From positions 1 through 64,000 of the forward strand of contig DATBGZ010000049.1 of NCBI GenBank assembly GCA_036557785.1: a DNA stretch of 64,000 nucleotides, read 5' to 3'. The notes under the pieces were generated by a model that saw only the letters and a list, made by a program, of their open reading frames with translations, did not search any database and was not told where the DNA came from. This document shows positions 1-8,563 of this stretch, in pieces. The DNA comes from DATBGZ01 sp036557785 (lineage in GTDB: Bacteria > Actinomycetota > Actinomycetes > Mycobacteriales > Micromonosporaceae). Position 1 is the stretch's first letter. Every line of letters begins with the position of its first letter. Position numbers and translations under genes: made by a program.

Positions 1-648
1 GAAGTCGAGGATGAAGGTCAACGCCCCGATCACGATGATCACGAGGCTGATGACGATGGCGACCGGGCCGCCGTTGGAGAGGAACGAGTGCACGCCGAAC
101 AGCTCCAGCAGGAACCGCACGACGATCAGCACCATCGCGGCTCCCAACGCCCCGATCAGGCCGCGGGTGAACCTGGGCGTGGCGCGGATCACGCGCGCCC
201 GGTACAGGGCCGCCATCACGAAGAAGATGCCGAACGTGGCGATGGCCGCCTGCAGGACGATCCCCTGGAAGGCATGCTCGTAGTACTTCGACACGGCGCC
301 GAGGAAGGCACCCTGCACCACGGCGTAGGTCAGGATCAGGGGCGGGCTGGTGATCCGTTTGAAGGTGATGACGAAGCCGAGTATCAGGCCCGCGATCAGG
401 CCACCCATCCATACCGCGGCCAGCCTGGGACCCCACGGTACGAGGGCCGCGGTCGCGATACCCGCGAGGGCCAGCACGGCGAGCAGTCCCACGGTCCGCA
501 CCACGACGTCGTCGATCGTCATCCGGTCCTCGACCGCGACGACCGGCGAGGCGGCGGGCACGGTCTGATAGGGCGACCCGTAACCGGCGCTCGGCGCGGT
601 CTGGCTCTGCGGGGTCAGCCGGGTGAGCACCGGATTCGAGCTACGCAT
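1..648 (-). CDS. Bax inhibitor-1/YccA family membrane protein (3' end cut by window)
   Basis: Integral membrane protein of the Bax inhibitor-1 (TMBIM) superfamily; bacterial members are proposed cation or calcium leak channels, or protease modulators like YccA. The reading frame stays open to the window edge, so 216 codons are visible and the C-terminus is missing. A polar N-terminus of about 47 residues rich in Pro, Ser and Thr precedes at least five hydrophobic segments. One contains WMGGLIAGLILGFVITF, and a later one contains QGAFLGAVSKYYE, which matches the family pattern. ATG at 648-646 has a GGAGG ribosome-binding site about 7 bases upstream. It is divergent from the next gene, with 213 bases of shared promoter space. 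Family assignment is by recognition and is fairly secure; the physiological role in actinobacteria is not known. Confidence 0.85.
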   Translation of the reverse strand, partial: MRSSNPVLTRLTPQSQTAPSAGYGSPYQTVPAASPVVAVEDRMTIDDVVVRTVGLLAVLALAGIATAALVPWGPRLAAVWMGGLIAGLILGFVITFKRITSPPLILTYAVVQGAFLGAVSKYYEHAFQGIVLQAAIATFGIFFVMAALYRARVIRATPRFTRGLIGALGAAMVLIVVRFLLELFGVHSFLSNGGPVAIVISLVIIVIGALTFILDF

Positions 649-861
649 GTGCGCCTCCTGGTGGGCTCGACGGTCGTACGGTCTGGTGTCCCCCCGGACA
701 CGCGTACCAAGCCAGCGTACCGTCCCCACCACGGATCCCAGGTAGCCCGCAACGGGGCAGGCCAGCACCTGCGACGGACGTCTACCTGACCTTCGACACC
801 GATGAGTCCGCCTCGGACGCGACGTCGTACGAGTCAGACACCGATCGGAAGGGGTACCGCC

Positions 862-1446
862 ATGACTGAGCCCACCACCCACACTCTCGAGGTGCCCGGC
901 GTCGCGCTGACCTATGACGTGCGCGAGGGCGGCGACGCGACGCGGCCGGCCCTGCTGCCGATCGGCTCACCGATGGGCGCCGTCGGGTTCGTCACGCTCG
1001 CCGAACACTTCGCCGACCGTACCGTCGTGACCTACGGGGCCGGGCCCGGCATGGCGCGGTTCATCGCCCTGGTCTCCCACCAGGGCCCGCTGCCGGCCGA
1101 CTACGTGCTACCCGAGCCGGACCCGGCCATGTTCGGTCTTCCGAGCGCTGATGACGGCTCCCGTGACGATCCGTTGCTGGGTCAGAACCTGATCTCCTGC
1201 ACCCATTACCAGCACGACCTCGACGGGCTCGCCACTGCATCGACTCGGATCGTTCTCGCCACCGGCACGACCTCTGCGGGCACACTGGCCTCGCGCGCCG
1301 CGGTGGCCCTGGCCGAACGGCTGGGCCGGGCACCGGTGAGCTTTCCGGGCGGACACGACGGTTTCCTCGGCGGCGAGTTCAGCGAGACCGGCGAACCGGA
1401 GGCATTCGCCGCCCGCCTGCGCGAGGTGTTGGGCGCCACCGCCTGA
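862..1446 (+). CDS. Alpha/beta hydrolase with internal deletion, probable pseudoenzyme
   Basis: The N-terminus (LEVPGVALTYDV, then LPIGSPMGAVGF) and C-terminus (RIVLATGTTSAG, then SFPGGHDGFLGG with the likely catalytic His) match a common actinobacterial alpha/beta hydrolase of roughly 280-290 residues. This protein has only 194. At VVTYGAGPGMARFIALVSHQ (about residues 54-73) the strand that normally leads into DPRG is joined directly to the cap region. The segment with the nucleophile elbow (usually SSGG or G-x-S-x-G) and the following helix is therefore gone, without a frameshift. ATG at 862 is preceded by GGAAGGGG. The frame is open and the flanks look conserved, so it may be expressed, but hydrolase activity is unlikely. 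The family comparison is from memory. Confidence 0.75.
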   Translation: MTEPTTHTLEVPGVALTYDVREGGDATRPALLPIGSPMGAVGFVTLAEHFADRTVVTYGAGPGMARFIALVSHQGPLPADYVLPEPDPAMFGLPSADDGSRDDPLLGQNLISCTHYQHDLDGLATASTRIVLATGTTSAGTLASRAAVALAERLGRAPVSFPGGHDGFLGGEFSETGEPEAFAARLREVLGATA

Positions 1447-1449
1447 TCC

Positions 1450-1529
<80 letters not shown>

Positions 1530-1579
1530 GAGGCTGCTACCAGAGTACCGATACGGTGTCCCGCGTGCGGGTGGCAGGC

Positions 1580-3415
1580 ATGGGGGCGCGGGCGCTTCAG
1601 ATCGCGGCGCGGTGGCTGGCGGCACTGTCGCGGTTCGACGCGAGAAGACGCCTCGCTGCGTGGCTGCGCACGACCGCCGCCGTTGACACGGCGGTGTGCC
1701 TGCTCTATCTGGCCTTCGCGGCGTGGATCGGCCACGGCCTGTGGCCGCATCCGAGCACTCGGGCGCTGGCGGACAACCCGAACGACCAGATCCTCAACGA
1801 GTGGTTCCTCGGCTACGGCGTGAACTTCTGGACCGGCGACTTCGACCTGGTCACGCACCGACTCAACGCTCCCGACGGCATCAACCTGATGAGCAACGCG
1901 TCGATCATCACCGATGGCATCGCGATGGCGCCGGTGACCGCGCTCTTCGGGGCGAGCACCTCGTTCGCGGTGCTCGTGGTGCTCAACCTCGCGGCGACCG
2001 CGGCCGGGTGGTACCTGCTCTTCGCCCGCGGGCTTGGGCGCGACCGGGTAGCGGCCGCGGTCGGCGGCCTGTTCGCGGGGTTCGCGCCGGGAATGCTCTC
2101 CCAGTCGAACAGCCACCTGCACATCGCCTCGCAGTGGCTGGTGCCGCCCATCGTGTGGTGCATGATCAAGCTCGCGCGGGCGGGTGTCCGGCTCGGTGGG
2201 GCGAGCGGGGCAGCGCGGGCTCGTGTCGTCGTGCCGGTCTCGCTCGGCCTGGCCGCACTGATCTGCGCCCAGGCACTACTCGGCGAAGAGGTCCTCTACC
2301 TCACAGCGCTGACGTTGCTGCTCTTCGGCGTGGCGTACGCGGTGCTACGGCGGGGGTGGGTCCGCCGAGCCGCCGGGGCGCTACTCGCCGGACTGGCCCT
2401 CGCAGCATCGGTGAGCGGTCTCGTCCTGCTCTATCCACTGTGGATACAGCTCTCCGGTGCGCAGCACACCCCGAACGCGCCGTTCGAGGCGAAGTTCTTC
2501 TACGCCGACCTCGCCAGCTACTGGACCTTCTCACCCCTGTCGATCGGCGGCTCCCCGGACGCGATGAGTCTGGCGACGGGCCCGACCGAGCTCAACGCGT
2601 TCCTCGGCTTACCCCTGATCCTGCTCGTCGTGGGCCTGGTGATCGGGCGCCGGCGATCCCCCGCGGTGCTCGCCGCCGCGACGACCGTCGTCGTGATGGC
2701 GTATCTCTCGCTCGGCGTCTCGGTGATCCTCGACGGCCGGCCGACCGGGCTACCCAGCCTCTACAACGTCATCGCCAAGGTGCCGGTCATCGACGCGGCC
2801 TTGCCGACCCGCTACTCGCTGGCACTCATACCCCTGATCTCGGTCATCCTCGTCGATGCGATCGGAGCGTCCAGGAGCGCCGCGCCGGTGGGCCGCCGCA
2901 GCGTGGGCCGGTTCGTCCTCGGCGCCGCGACCGCGCTCGCGCTCGTGCCGCTGTTCCCCAACGCGCTGCCCGCCACCCACCGCGACCCCGTGCCGGCATT
3001 CATCAGCTCGGGTGCGTGGCGACAATGTGTGCCCGAACACGGCGTGCTGGTGCCCGTACCGCTGCCCACCCCGACCGCGGCCGACACCATGCGGTGGGCG
3101 GCCGCGGCGAACGACGCGTTCGCCATCCCGGAGGGGTTCTTCCTGGCCGCCTATGCCCCGGGGGGCCGTGCCTCCGTCGGTACCTTCAAGCAGCCCACGT
3201 CGAAGCTGCTCGCCGACGTGGCCACCACCGGCGTCGTGCCGACGGTCACCGACGACATGCGGGCCCGGGCGCGGGCCGACCTCGCGTTCTGGCACGCCGA
3301 CTGCGTGGCGCTGGCGCATGTGCCGAACGCGGCGGCCCTGCGCGACACGCTCGAGCAGCTCCTCGGCCCCGGCACCGTGATCGTCGATACCTGGACCTGG
3401 AAGGTCACCCGTTGA
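1580..3415 (+). CDS. Large polytopic membrane protein, glycosyltransferase-like, function unknown
   Basis: 611 residues with about ten or eleven hydrophobic segments spread over the first 470 residues and a soluble C-terminal part of about 130 residues. An early extracytoplasmic-type stretch (DNPNDQILNEWFLGYG, residues about 63-78) carries acidic residues after the first membrane segment. That layout recalls GT-C fold polyprenyl-sugar-dependent glycosyltransferases, where the DxD/ExD site lies in the first loop. I do not recognise a named family, so the enzyme class is an inference. The frame stays open upstream through the antisense tRNA-Leu gene, so an earlier start is improbable; ATG at 1580 is chosen, though GTGs at 1556-1571 are possible. 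It ends tail-to-tail with the NADH dehydrogenase gene, overlapping 11 bases. Confidence 0.7.
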   Translation: MGARALQIAARWLAALSRFDARRRLAAWLRTTAAVDTAVCLLYLAFAAWIGHGLWPHPSTRALADNPNDQILNEWFLGYGVNFWTGDFDLVTHRLNAPDGINLMSNASIITDGIAMAPVTALFGASTSFAVLVVLNLAATAAGWYLLFARGLGRDRVAAAVGGLFAGFAPGMLSQSNSHLHIASQWLVPPIVWCMIKLARAGVRLGGASGAARARVVVPVSLGLAALICAQALLGEEVLYLTALTLLLFGVAYAVLRRGWVRRAAGALLAGLALAASVSGLVLLYPLWIQLSGAQHTPNAPFEAKFFYADLASYWTFSPLSIGGSPDAMSLATGPTELNAFLGLPLILLVVGLVIGRRRSPAVLAAATTVVVMAYLSLGVSVILDGRPTGLPSLYNVIAKVPVIDAALPTRYSLALIPLISVILVDAIGASRSAAPVGRRSVGRFVLGAATALALVPLFPNALPATHRDPVPAFISSGAWRQCVPEHGVLVPVPLPTPTAADTMRWAAAANDAFAIPEGFFLAAYAPGGRASVGTFKQPTSKLLADVATTGVVPTVTDDMRARARADLAFWHADCVALAHVPNAAALRDTLEQLLGPGTVIVDTWTWKVTR

Positions 3416-4757
3416 CTCGGGCGGCCGGGGCGAGCTCGACGTGTGGCGTCACGTCGGTGAACTCCGCCCGCGGCTTGTGCAGGCCACCGAGCGAGACGAC
3501 CTCACGGCGCAGCACCAGCGCGAGCGTCCAGTCGACGAGAACGCGAACCTTGCGGTTCGTGCTGGGCACCCGGCTGACGTGGTAGGTCCGGTGCATGAAC
3601 CAGGCGGGCCACCCGCGGACCTTGATGCCGTACACCTGGGCTACGCCCTTGTGCAGGCCCAGGCTCGCGACCGAGCCCCGGTAGTGGTGCCGGTACTCAC
3701 GCACCGGCTTACCCCGGATCGTGGCCAGCACGTTGTCCGCGAGCACCTTCGCCTGCCGTACCGCGTGCTGGGCGCTCGGCGAGCACATCACATCCGGTTC
3801 GGGCGCGGTGAGGTCCGGCACCGCCGCACAGTCACCGGCGCTCCACGCCCCGCTGACCACCGCCGCATCCGGTTGGACGACCTGAAGCGTGGGCAGGCAG
3901 GTGATCCGTCCCTGCTTGTCGCGCGGGAAGTCGGTCCGCTCCACCATCGGTGAGGCCTTGACTCCCGCGGTCCACAGGATCGTGTCCGACTCGAAGGTCT
4001 GGCCGTCGGAGAGGTGCACCACACCGTCCACACAGGACTCAAGGCGGGTGTTGAGCAGCACCTCCATGCCACGGTGCCGCAACTGCTCCACGGTGTATTC
4101 GCCGAGCCGCGGACCGACCTCGGGCAGGATCCGCCCGGTCGCCTCCACGAGCACCCAGCGCATCTCGTGGTCGGAGAGCTCGTGGTAGTAGCGCAGTGCG
4201 TCGCGCGCCATATCCTCCATCTCGGCCAACGCCTCGATGCCCGCGTAGCCCCCGCCCACCACCACGAACGTCAGCGCCCGCCTGCGGGTCTGTGTGTCCA
4301 CAGTGGTCGCCGCCACGTCGAGCTGATCGAGGATGTGATTGCGCAGCCAGATCGCCTCACCGATCGTCTTGAAACCGACCGCGTTCTCCCGCAGGCCGGG
4401 GATCGGCAGCGAACGGGAGACGGACCCGGGCGCGACCACGATCTGGTCGTAGGCCACCTCGACCGGCGGCCCGACGATCGGGACGACCGTGGCGACCCGG
4501 TCGGCGTGTGAGATGTGCGTCACCTCGCCGGCGAGGACCCGGCATCGTTTCAGCTCACGACGCAGCGGCACGACCGTGTGCCGGGGCGAGATGTTGCCCG
4601 CCGCGGCCTCGGGAAGGAACGGCTGGTACGTCATGTGCGGCTGCGGGTCGACGACCGTCACGATGGCCTCACCGCGGCGCATCCGGTGCGAGAGGCGTAG
4701 CGCGACATAGAGACCGACATGACCGGCGCCGACAATGAGAATCTTCTGTGGCCTCAC
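3405..4757 (-). CDS. Type II NADH dehydrogenase-like FAD-dependent oxidoreductase
   Basis: Probable single-subunit, non-proton-pumping NADH:quinone oxidoreductase on the inner membrane face. Two Rossmann dinucleotide folds are visible: ILIVGAGHVGLYVALRL near the N-terminus for FAD and FVVVGGGYAGIEALAEM near residue 165 for NAD(P)H. The DTILWTAGVKASPMVE region (about 255-270) and WSAGDCAAVPD (about 300-310) match the conserved C-terminal FAD contacts. The 450-residue length is normal for NDH-2. The start is GTG at 4757, whose GTGA overlaps the stop of the upstream uracil-DNA glycosylase gene by 4 bases, which implies translational coupling. Whether this is the main respiratory NDH-2 or a paralogue cannot be judged here. 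Confidence 0.85.
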   Translation of the reverse strand: MRPQKILIVGAGHVGLYVALRLSHRMRRGEAIVTVVDPQPHMTYQPFLPEAAAGNISPRHTVVPLRRELKRCRVLAGEVTHISHADRVATVVPIVGPPVEVAYDQIVVAPGSVSRSLPIPGLRENAVGFKTIGEAIWLRNHILDQLDVAATTVDTQTRRRALTFVVVGGGYAGIEALAEMEDMARDALRYYHELSDHEMRWVLVEATGRILPEVGPRLGEYTVEQLRHRGMEVLLNTRLESCVDGVVHLSDGQTFESDTILWTAGVKASPMVERTDFPRDKQGRITCLPTLQVVQPDAAVVSGAWSAGDCAAVPDLTAPEPDVMCSPSAQHAVRQAKVLADNVLATIRGKPVREYRHHYRGSVASLGLHKGVAQVYGIKVRGWPAWFMHRTYHVSRVPSTNRKVRVLVDWTLALVLRREVVSLGGLHKPRAEFTDVTPHVELAPAARVNG

Positions 4758-5506
4758 TCCATCGAGGCTACGCCCGCGATGTCACATGCGTGCCGGAGAA
4801 CCTCGTCGAGCATCGCCGGAGTGAGCCGGCCGGTGAAGGTGTTCTGCTGGCTGACGTGGTAGCAGCCGAGTAGTGCGGGCGCGCCGGGCACCTCGACCCG
4901 CTTGCCATGGCCGAAGGCTGGCCGCGGGACGGGTGGCCGCACGGCGTAGACCGCGTGCACCGCGGGCCAGTACGCGTCCCAGGCGAACGCGCCGAGGGCG
5001 ACCACGACCCGCAGGTTGTCGCGCAACAACCCGAGCTCACGGTGCAGCCACGGGGCGCAGGCGTCCCGCTCGGCCGGGGTGGGGCGGTTGGCCGGTGGTG
5101 CGCAGCGCACGGCGGCGAAGATCCGCGTGTGCCGCAGTGCCAAGCCGTCGTCGAGCCGCACGCTCGTCGGCTGGTTCGACAGGCCCACCCGGTGCAGGGC
5201 CGCGAACAGGACGTCGCCGGACCGATCACCGGTGAACACCCGACCGGTCCGGTTTCCGCCGTGCGCGGCCGGCGCCAAGCCCAGGATCCCGATGCTGGCA
5301 TCGATCGCGCCGAACCCGGGCACCGGAGCACCCCAGTACGCCTCGTCGCGAAACGCCGCACGCCGGACCCGGGCAACCTCCTCCCGCCACGCCACGAGCC
5401 TCGGGCAGGCGCGGCAGGCGCAGATGGCGGCGTCGAGCGCGGCCAGGTCGCCAGCGGCGGTCGCGAGCCGCGACACCTGCACGGGGTCGCGAGCGGGCTG
5501 GCTCAC
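4754..5506 (-). CDS. udgB: Uracil-DNA glycosylase, family 5 (UdgB type)
   Basis: Base-excision repair enzyme that removes uracil and other deaminated bases from DNA. Evidence: the Cys pair CRACPRL near residue 30, expected for a [4Fe-4S] cluster; the active-site stretch GLAPAAHGGNRTGRVFTGD (about residues 74-92), which has the GLAPAxHGxNRTGR form of family 5 rather than the family 4 GExPG motif; and HVSQQNTFTGRLT near the C-terminus supplying the catalytic or intercalation loop. GTG at 5506 is chosen because its GTGA overlaps the upstream stop by 4 bases, the same arrangement as at this gene's own 3' end; GTG at 5527 is the alternative. It lies in a three-gene coupled chain with the LppU-like and NADH dehydrogenase genes. 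Confidence 0.9.
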   Translation of the reverse strand: MSQPARDPVQVSRLATAAGDLAALDAAICACRACPRLVAWREEVARVRRAAFRDEAYWGAPVPGFGAIDASIGILGLAPAAHGGNRTGRVFTGDRSGDVLFAALHRVGLSNQPTSVRLDDGLALRHTRIFAAVRCAPPANRPTPAERDACAPWLHRELGLLRDNLRVVVALGAFAWDAYWPAVHAVYAVRPPVPRPAFGHGKRVEVPGAPALLGCYHVSQQNTFTGRLTPAMLDEVLRHACDIAGVASME

Positions 5507-6060
5507 TCGTTGAGCGGGCGCAGGCACAGCACGTACCCCGTGCCGCCGGCCGGCACCCGGTAGGCCACGGTGGCGTCCTCGAAGGCCTGGCAGACCGTGT
5601 CGCTGCTCGCCTGCTCGTCGGAGACCTCGTCCAAGCGCCCCACCACCACATAGACAGCGGCCGGGTCGGTGCAGGTGACGATCCTGGCCCGGGGGACCTC
5701 CCGGTCCTCGGAGCTGGAGACCGACGGCAGGTTCGCCAGACAGTGCCCCGGCTGCGCGAGGCGGGTCGGGTCGGCATAGAAGCGTTGGTAGATGAGGTAG
5801 CCGATGCCGGCGAGCAGGACCAGCACGACGACGCCGAACGAGATTCCCGCCAGCATCCGCCAGCGACCGTCGGTGCGCGGCGGCCGGCGACCCTCCGCCG
5901 GTGCGGGCGAGGCGAGCGGTGCGGGCACCGCCGATGGGGAGGCGAGGCGTTCGTCGGACCCGTACCCGGAGGGTTGCCGCGGGATCGCCGGCTCGTCGAC
6001 CGAGGCGGCCGCCACATCTATGGTCGACTCGGACCCGGCCGATGGCGTCTCGTCCGACAC
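5503..6060 (-). CDS. Single-pass membrane protein, LppU/SCO3897-like
   Basis: 185 residues. A cytoplasmic N-terminus of about 65 residues is rich in Ser, Ala and Pro. One membrane segment follows (ISFGVVVLVLLAGIGYLIY, about residues 72-90), then an extracytoplasmic domain with four Cys: CLANLP, VTCTDP, VCQAFED and VLCLRP. This spacing suggests two disulfides and resembles LppU/SCO3897 proteins, whose role is unknown. GTG at 6060 follows a GGAAAGGA ribosome-binding site; the longer open frame to 6111 has none. The stop overlaps the start of the uracil-DNA glycosylase by 4 bases, which is probably operon organisation rather than a functional link. Confidence 0.65.
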   Translation of the reverse strand: MSDETPSAGSESTIDVAAASVDEPAIPRQPSGYGSDERLASPSAVPAPLASPAPAEGRRPPRTDGRWRMLAGISFGVVVLVLLAGIGYLIYQRFYADPTRLAQPGHCLANLPSVSSSEDREVPRARIVTCTDPAAVYVVVGRLDEVSDEQASSDTVCQAFEDATVAYRVPAGGTGYVLCLRPLNE

Positions 6061-6118
6061 GGAAGGTCCTTTCCTCGGGGTGGATGGGCCATACCGTAGT
6101 CGGTCCGGCACTGCCGGG

Positions 6119-7054
6119 TCAGCCCGGGCGGACGGCCGCCGCGACGGGAGTGGCGAGGGCGAGATTCTGCCAGACCTCGCGGGTCGCGGTTGATCGATTC
6201 ATGGTGATGAAGTGGATCCCCGGCACGTCCTCGTCGAGCAGGCGTGCGCACATGGTCGTCGCGTGCTCGATGCCCAACTCCCGCACAGCGGCCGGATCGT
6301 GCGCCACCCGCGCGAACCGATCGGCCAGCGCGGCCGGGAACGGGGCGCCGGAGAGTTGCTCGCAGCGCTCGATGGTGCTCATCTGTGTCACCGGCATCAC
6401 GCATGCCAGGATCGGCACGGCACCGCCCGCGGCCGTCACGCGGTCCCGCAGCCGCAGGTAGTCCTCGACATCGAAGAACATCTGTGTAATCGCGAAGTCG
6501 GCGCCGGCCCGGCACTTGCGCACGAAGTGGGCCGTGTCGGTGGCGACATCGGGTGAGCGGGGGTGCTTGTACGGGAACGCGGCGACCCCGACACAGAAGT
6601 CGCCGGCGTCGCGGACGAGCCGCACCAGCTCCTCCGCGTGGCACACGCCCTGCGGATGCGGTATCCACGGGCCGGACGGATCGCCCGGCGGATCCCCGCG
6701 GACCGCCAGAACGTTGCTGACGCCGACCGCGGCGAACCGGCCGACGATGTTACGCAGCTCGGCGACCGAGTGGCCGACCGCCGTCAGGTGGGCCATCGGC
6801 AGCAGCGTGGTGTCCGTCGCGACGCTCTCCGTGATGGCCACCGTGTTGTCCCGCGTCGAGCCGCCGGCGCCATAAGTGATCGAGACGAACGACGGGCGTA
6901 GCCGCTCCAGCTCACGGATCGCCACCCAGAGCTGGCGCTGTTGCTCACCACTCTTCGGTGGGAAGAACTCGAATGAGAACGTGGGGCCGGCGCGCAGCAA
7001 CTGCCCGATCGGCGGGAAGCCCCCGGGCAGCCTCGACGGGAGACCTAGCGCCAC
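6119..7054 (-). CDS. metF: Methylenetetrahydrofolate reductase
   Basis: FAD-dependent TIM-barrel enzyme reducing 5,10-methylene-THF to 5-methyl-THF for methionine synthesis. Diagnostic segments are FSFEFFPPKSGEQQ (about 26-39; catalytic Glu), SITYGAGGSTRDNT (57-70), LAVRGDPPGD (about 112-121), and the flavin-site stretch DFAITQMFFDVEDY (185-198). The length of 311 residues is normal for bacterial MetF without a regulatory domain. The start is GTG at 7054; the ribosome-binding site is weak. It lies 9 bases downstream of ppx on the same strand, so probably co-transcribed. Folate one-carbon flow links it to folD, purH and purN elsewhere in the window. Confidence 0.95.
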   Translation of the reverse strand: MALGLPSRLPGGFPPIGQLLRAGPTFSFEFFPPKSGEQQRQLWVAIRELERLRPSFVSITYGAGGSTRDNTVAITESVATDTTLLPMAHLTAVGHSVAELRNIVGRFAAVGVSNVLAVRGDPPGDPSGPWIPHPQGVCHAEELVRLVRDAGDFCVGVAAFPYKHPRSPDVATDTAHFVRKCRAGADFAITQMFFDVEDYLRLRDRVTAAGGAVPILACVMPVTQMSTIERCEQLSGAPFPAALADRFARVAHDPAAVRELGIEHATTMCARLLDEDVPGIHFITMNRSTATREVWQNLALATPVAAAVRPG

Positions 7055-7063
7055 GGAAGGACT

Positions 7064-8038
7064 CTAGCCCAGCGTGCCGGTCGCCCGGCCGGAGTCGGCG
7101 CCGCGCAGCCCCGCAGCGATGCCGTCGAGAATGTCGTGCTCGCTCGCGATGACGGCCTGGGCGCCGACCTTCTCCATGATGATCCGCAGCACCAGAGCGC
7201 CCGCGCCGATCACGTCCGCGCGGCCCGGGTGCATCGGTGGCAGGGCCAGGCGCTGCTCATGGGTCAACGACAGCAGCTCCGCAGTGACGCGGGACACATC
7301 GCCGTACCGGATGCGGGCGTGGTGGATCCGGTCACGGTCATACGCGGTCAGGCGCAGGGCGAGGGCCGCGACCGTGGTGACCGAGCCGGCGAGCCCGACG
7401 AGCGTGTGGGCGCGGCGCGCCGCAACGACGGTCAGCGCCCGATCCACGGCCGCGCCGATGTCCCGCTCGGCGCCGGCGATCTGCGCCGCGGTGGGCGGGT
7501 CGCCGAGCAGGTGCCGCTCCGTCATCCGGACACAACCGATGTCGACACTGACCGCGTGCGCCACCGTTGTCGCGCCGTCCATTGTGGATCCACCGAGGAC
7601 GAACTCGGTCGAGCCCCCGCCGATGTCCACGACGAGGTACGGCGGCTCTGCCCCGGCGGGCAGGCCCTGCACCGCTCCGGTGAACGACAGCCGCGCCTCC
7701 TCGTCACCGGTGACGACCTCCGGGGCGACGCCGAGCGTGCTGAGCACCATCTTCCGGAACTCGTCGGCGTTGCTCGCGTCGCGGGTCGCGCTCGTCGCCA
7801 CCATCCGAACCCGTCCGGCGCCCAGTTCCGAGATCGCGACGGCGTACTGTGCCAGCACCACGCGGGTACGCTCGATCGCCGCCGGGTCGAGCCGGCCCGT
7901 ACGGTCCACGTCCTTGCCGAGCCGTACGATCTCCATCCGCCGCAGGACCTCGACCAGGGCGCTCCCGTCCGGCGGTACGTCGGCCACCAGCAACCGGACC
8001 GAGTTCGTGCCGCAGTCGATCGCCGCGACCCTGGCCAT
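7064..8038 (-). CDS. ppx: Exopolyphosphatase, Ppx/GppA family
   Basis: Hydrolyses terminal phosphate from polyphosphate, or pppGpp, in the cytoplasm. This is the short actinobacterial type (324 residues) without the C-terminal HD-like domain. ASKHA-fold motifs are clear: AAIDCGTNSVRLLVAD at the N-terminus (phosphate 1), VATSATRDASN (about 81-91), and LVVDIGGGSTEFVLG (about 138-152, phosphate 2 with the catalytic acid region nearby). Its place after ftsB-like and DUF501 genes is a conserved actinobacterial arrangement; here an acetyltransferase gene sits between DUF501 and ppx. ATG at 8038. Confidence 0.93.
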   Translation of the reverse strand: MARVAAIDCGTNSVRLLVADVPPDGSALVEVLRRMEIVRLGKDVDRTGRLDPAAIERTRVVLAQYAVAISELGAGRVRMVATSATRDASNADEFRKMVLSTLGVAPEVVTGDEEARLSFTGAVQGLPAGAEPPYLVVDIGGGSTEFVLGGSTMDGATTVAHAVSVDIGCVRMTERHLLGDPPTAAQIAGAERDIGAAVDRALTVVAARRAHTLVGLAGSVTTVAALALRLTAYDRDRIHHARIRYGDVSRVTAELLSLTHEQRLALPPMHPGRADVIGAGALVLRIIMEKVGAQAVIASEHDILDGIAAGLRGADSGRATGTLG

Positions 8039-8056
8039 GGCCCCTCCCGTCCATCC

Positions 8057-8563
8057 TCATAGATGCAGAAGCATGCGTACGTTGCCCAGCGTGTTCGGCT
8101 TGACCCGCTCCAGGTCGAGGAACTCGGCCACGCCCTCGTCGTAGGAGCGCAGCAGTTGGTCGTATACCTCGGGCGGCACCGGGGTCCCGGAGACCTCGGT
8201 GAAGCCGAACGAGCCGAAGAAGCCGGTCTCGAAGGTGAGCACGAAGACGCGCCGCACGCCCAGCGCCCGGGCCCGGTCGAGCAGCGCCTCGACGAGCCGG
8301 TGACCGACACCGTGCCCGCGCCACCGGGGATCGACGGCGACGGTGCGGATCTCGGCCAGGTCCTCCCAGAGCACGTGCACGGCGCCGCAGCCGACGATCG
8401 GCGAGTCGGGCTCCGCGGTGGCGACCCAGAACTCCTGCACGTCCTCGTAGAGTCCGACCGTCGTCTTCGCCAGCAGCCGACCGTCGGCGGTGTGCAGGTC
8501 GACCAGCCGCCGGATGCCACGCACGTCCTGGGTACGGGCCGGACGAACGGCGATGCCCGTCAT
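8057..8563 (-). CDS. Amino-acid N-acetyltransferase (short N-acetylglutamate synthase type)
   Basis: GNAT-fold acetyltransferase of 168 residues resembling the stand-alone actinobacterial N-acetylglutamate synthase (Mycobacterium tuberculosis Rv2747 type), the first step of arginine synthesis. The acetyl-CoA site is seen at VAVDPRWRGHGVGHRLVEAL (about 76-95; the pyrophosphate loop R-G-x-G-x-G with H in place of Q). GFFGSFGFTEVSG (about 119-131) matches the C-terminal GNAT beta-bulge found in ArgA-like enzymes. ATG at 8563 overlaps the DUF501 stop as ATGA, so translation is coupled. Assignment as NAGS rather than another GNAT rests on overall resemblance. Confidence 0.82.
   Translation of the reverse strand: MTGIAVRPARTQDVRGIRRLVDLHTADGRLLAKTTVGLYEDVQEFWVATAEPDSPIVGCGAVHVLWEDLAEIRTVAVDPRWRGHGVGHRLVEALLDRARALGVRRVFVLTFETGFFGSFGFTEVSGTPVPPEVYDQLLRSYDEGVAEFLDLERVKPNTLGNVRMLLHL

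Noticed and set aside
1696..3585. 629-codon frame in the +1 register of the membrane protein gene
   Set aside because: Arg/Pro/Gly-rich, while the chosen frame has alternating hydrophobic segments and ordinary amino-acid use.
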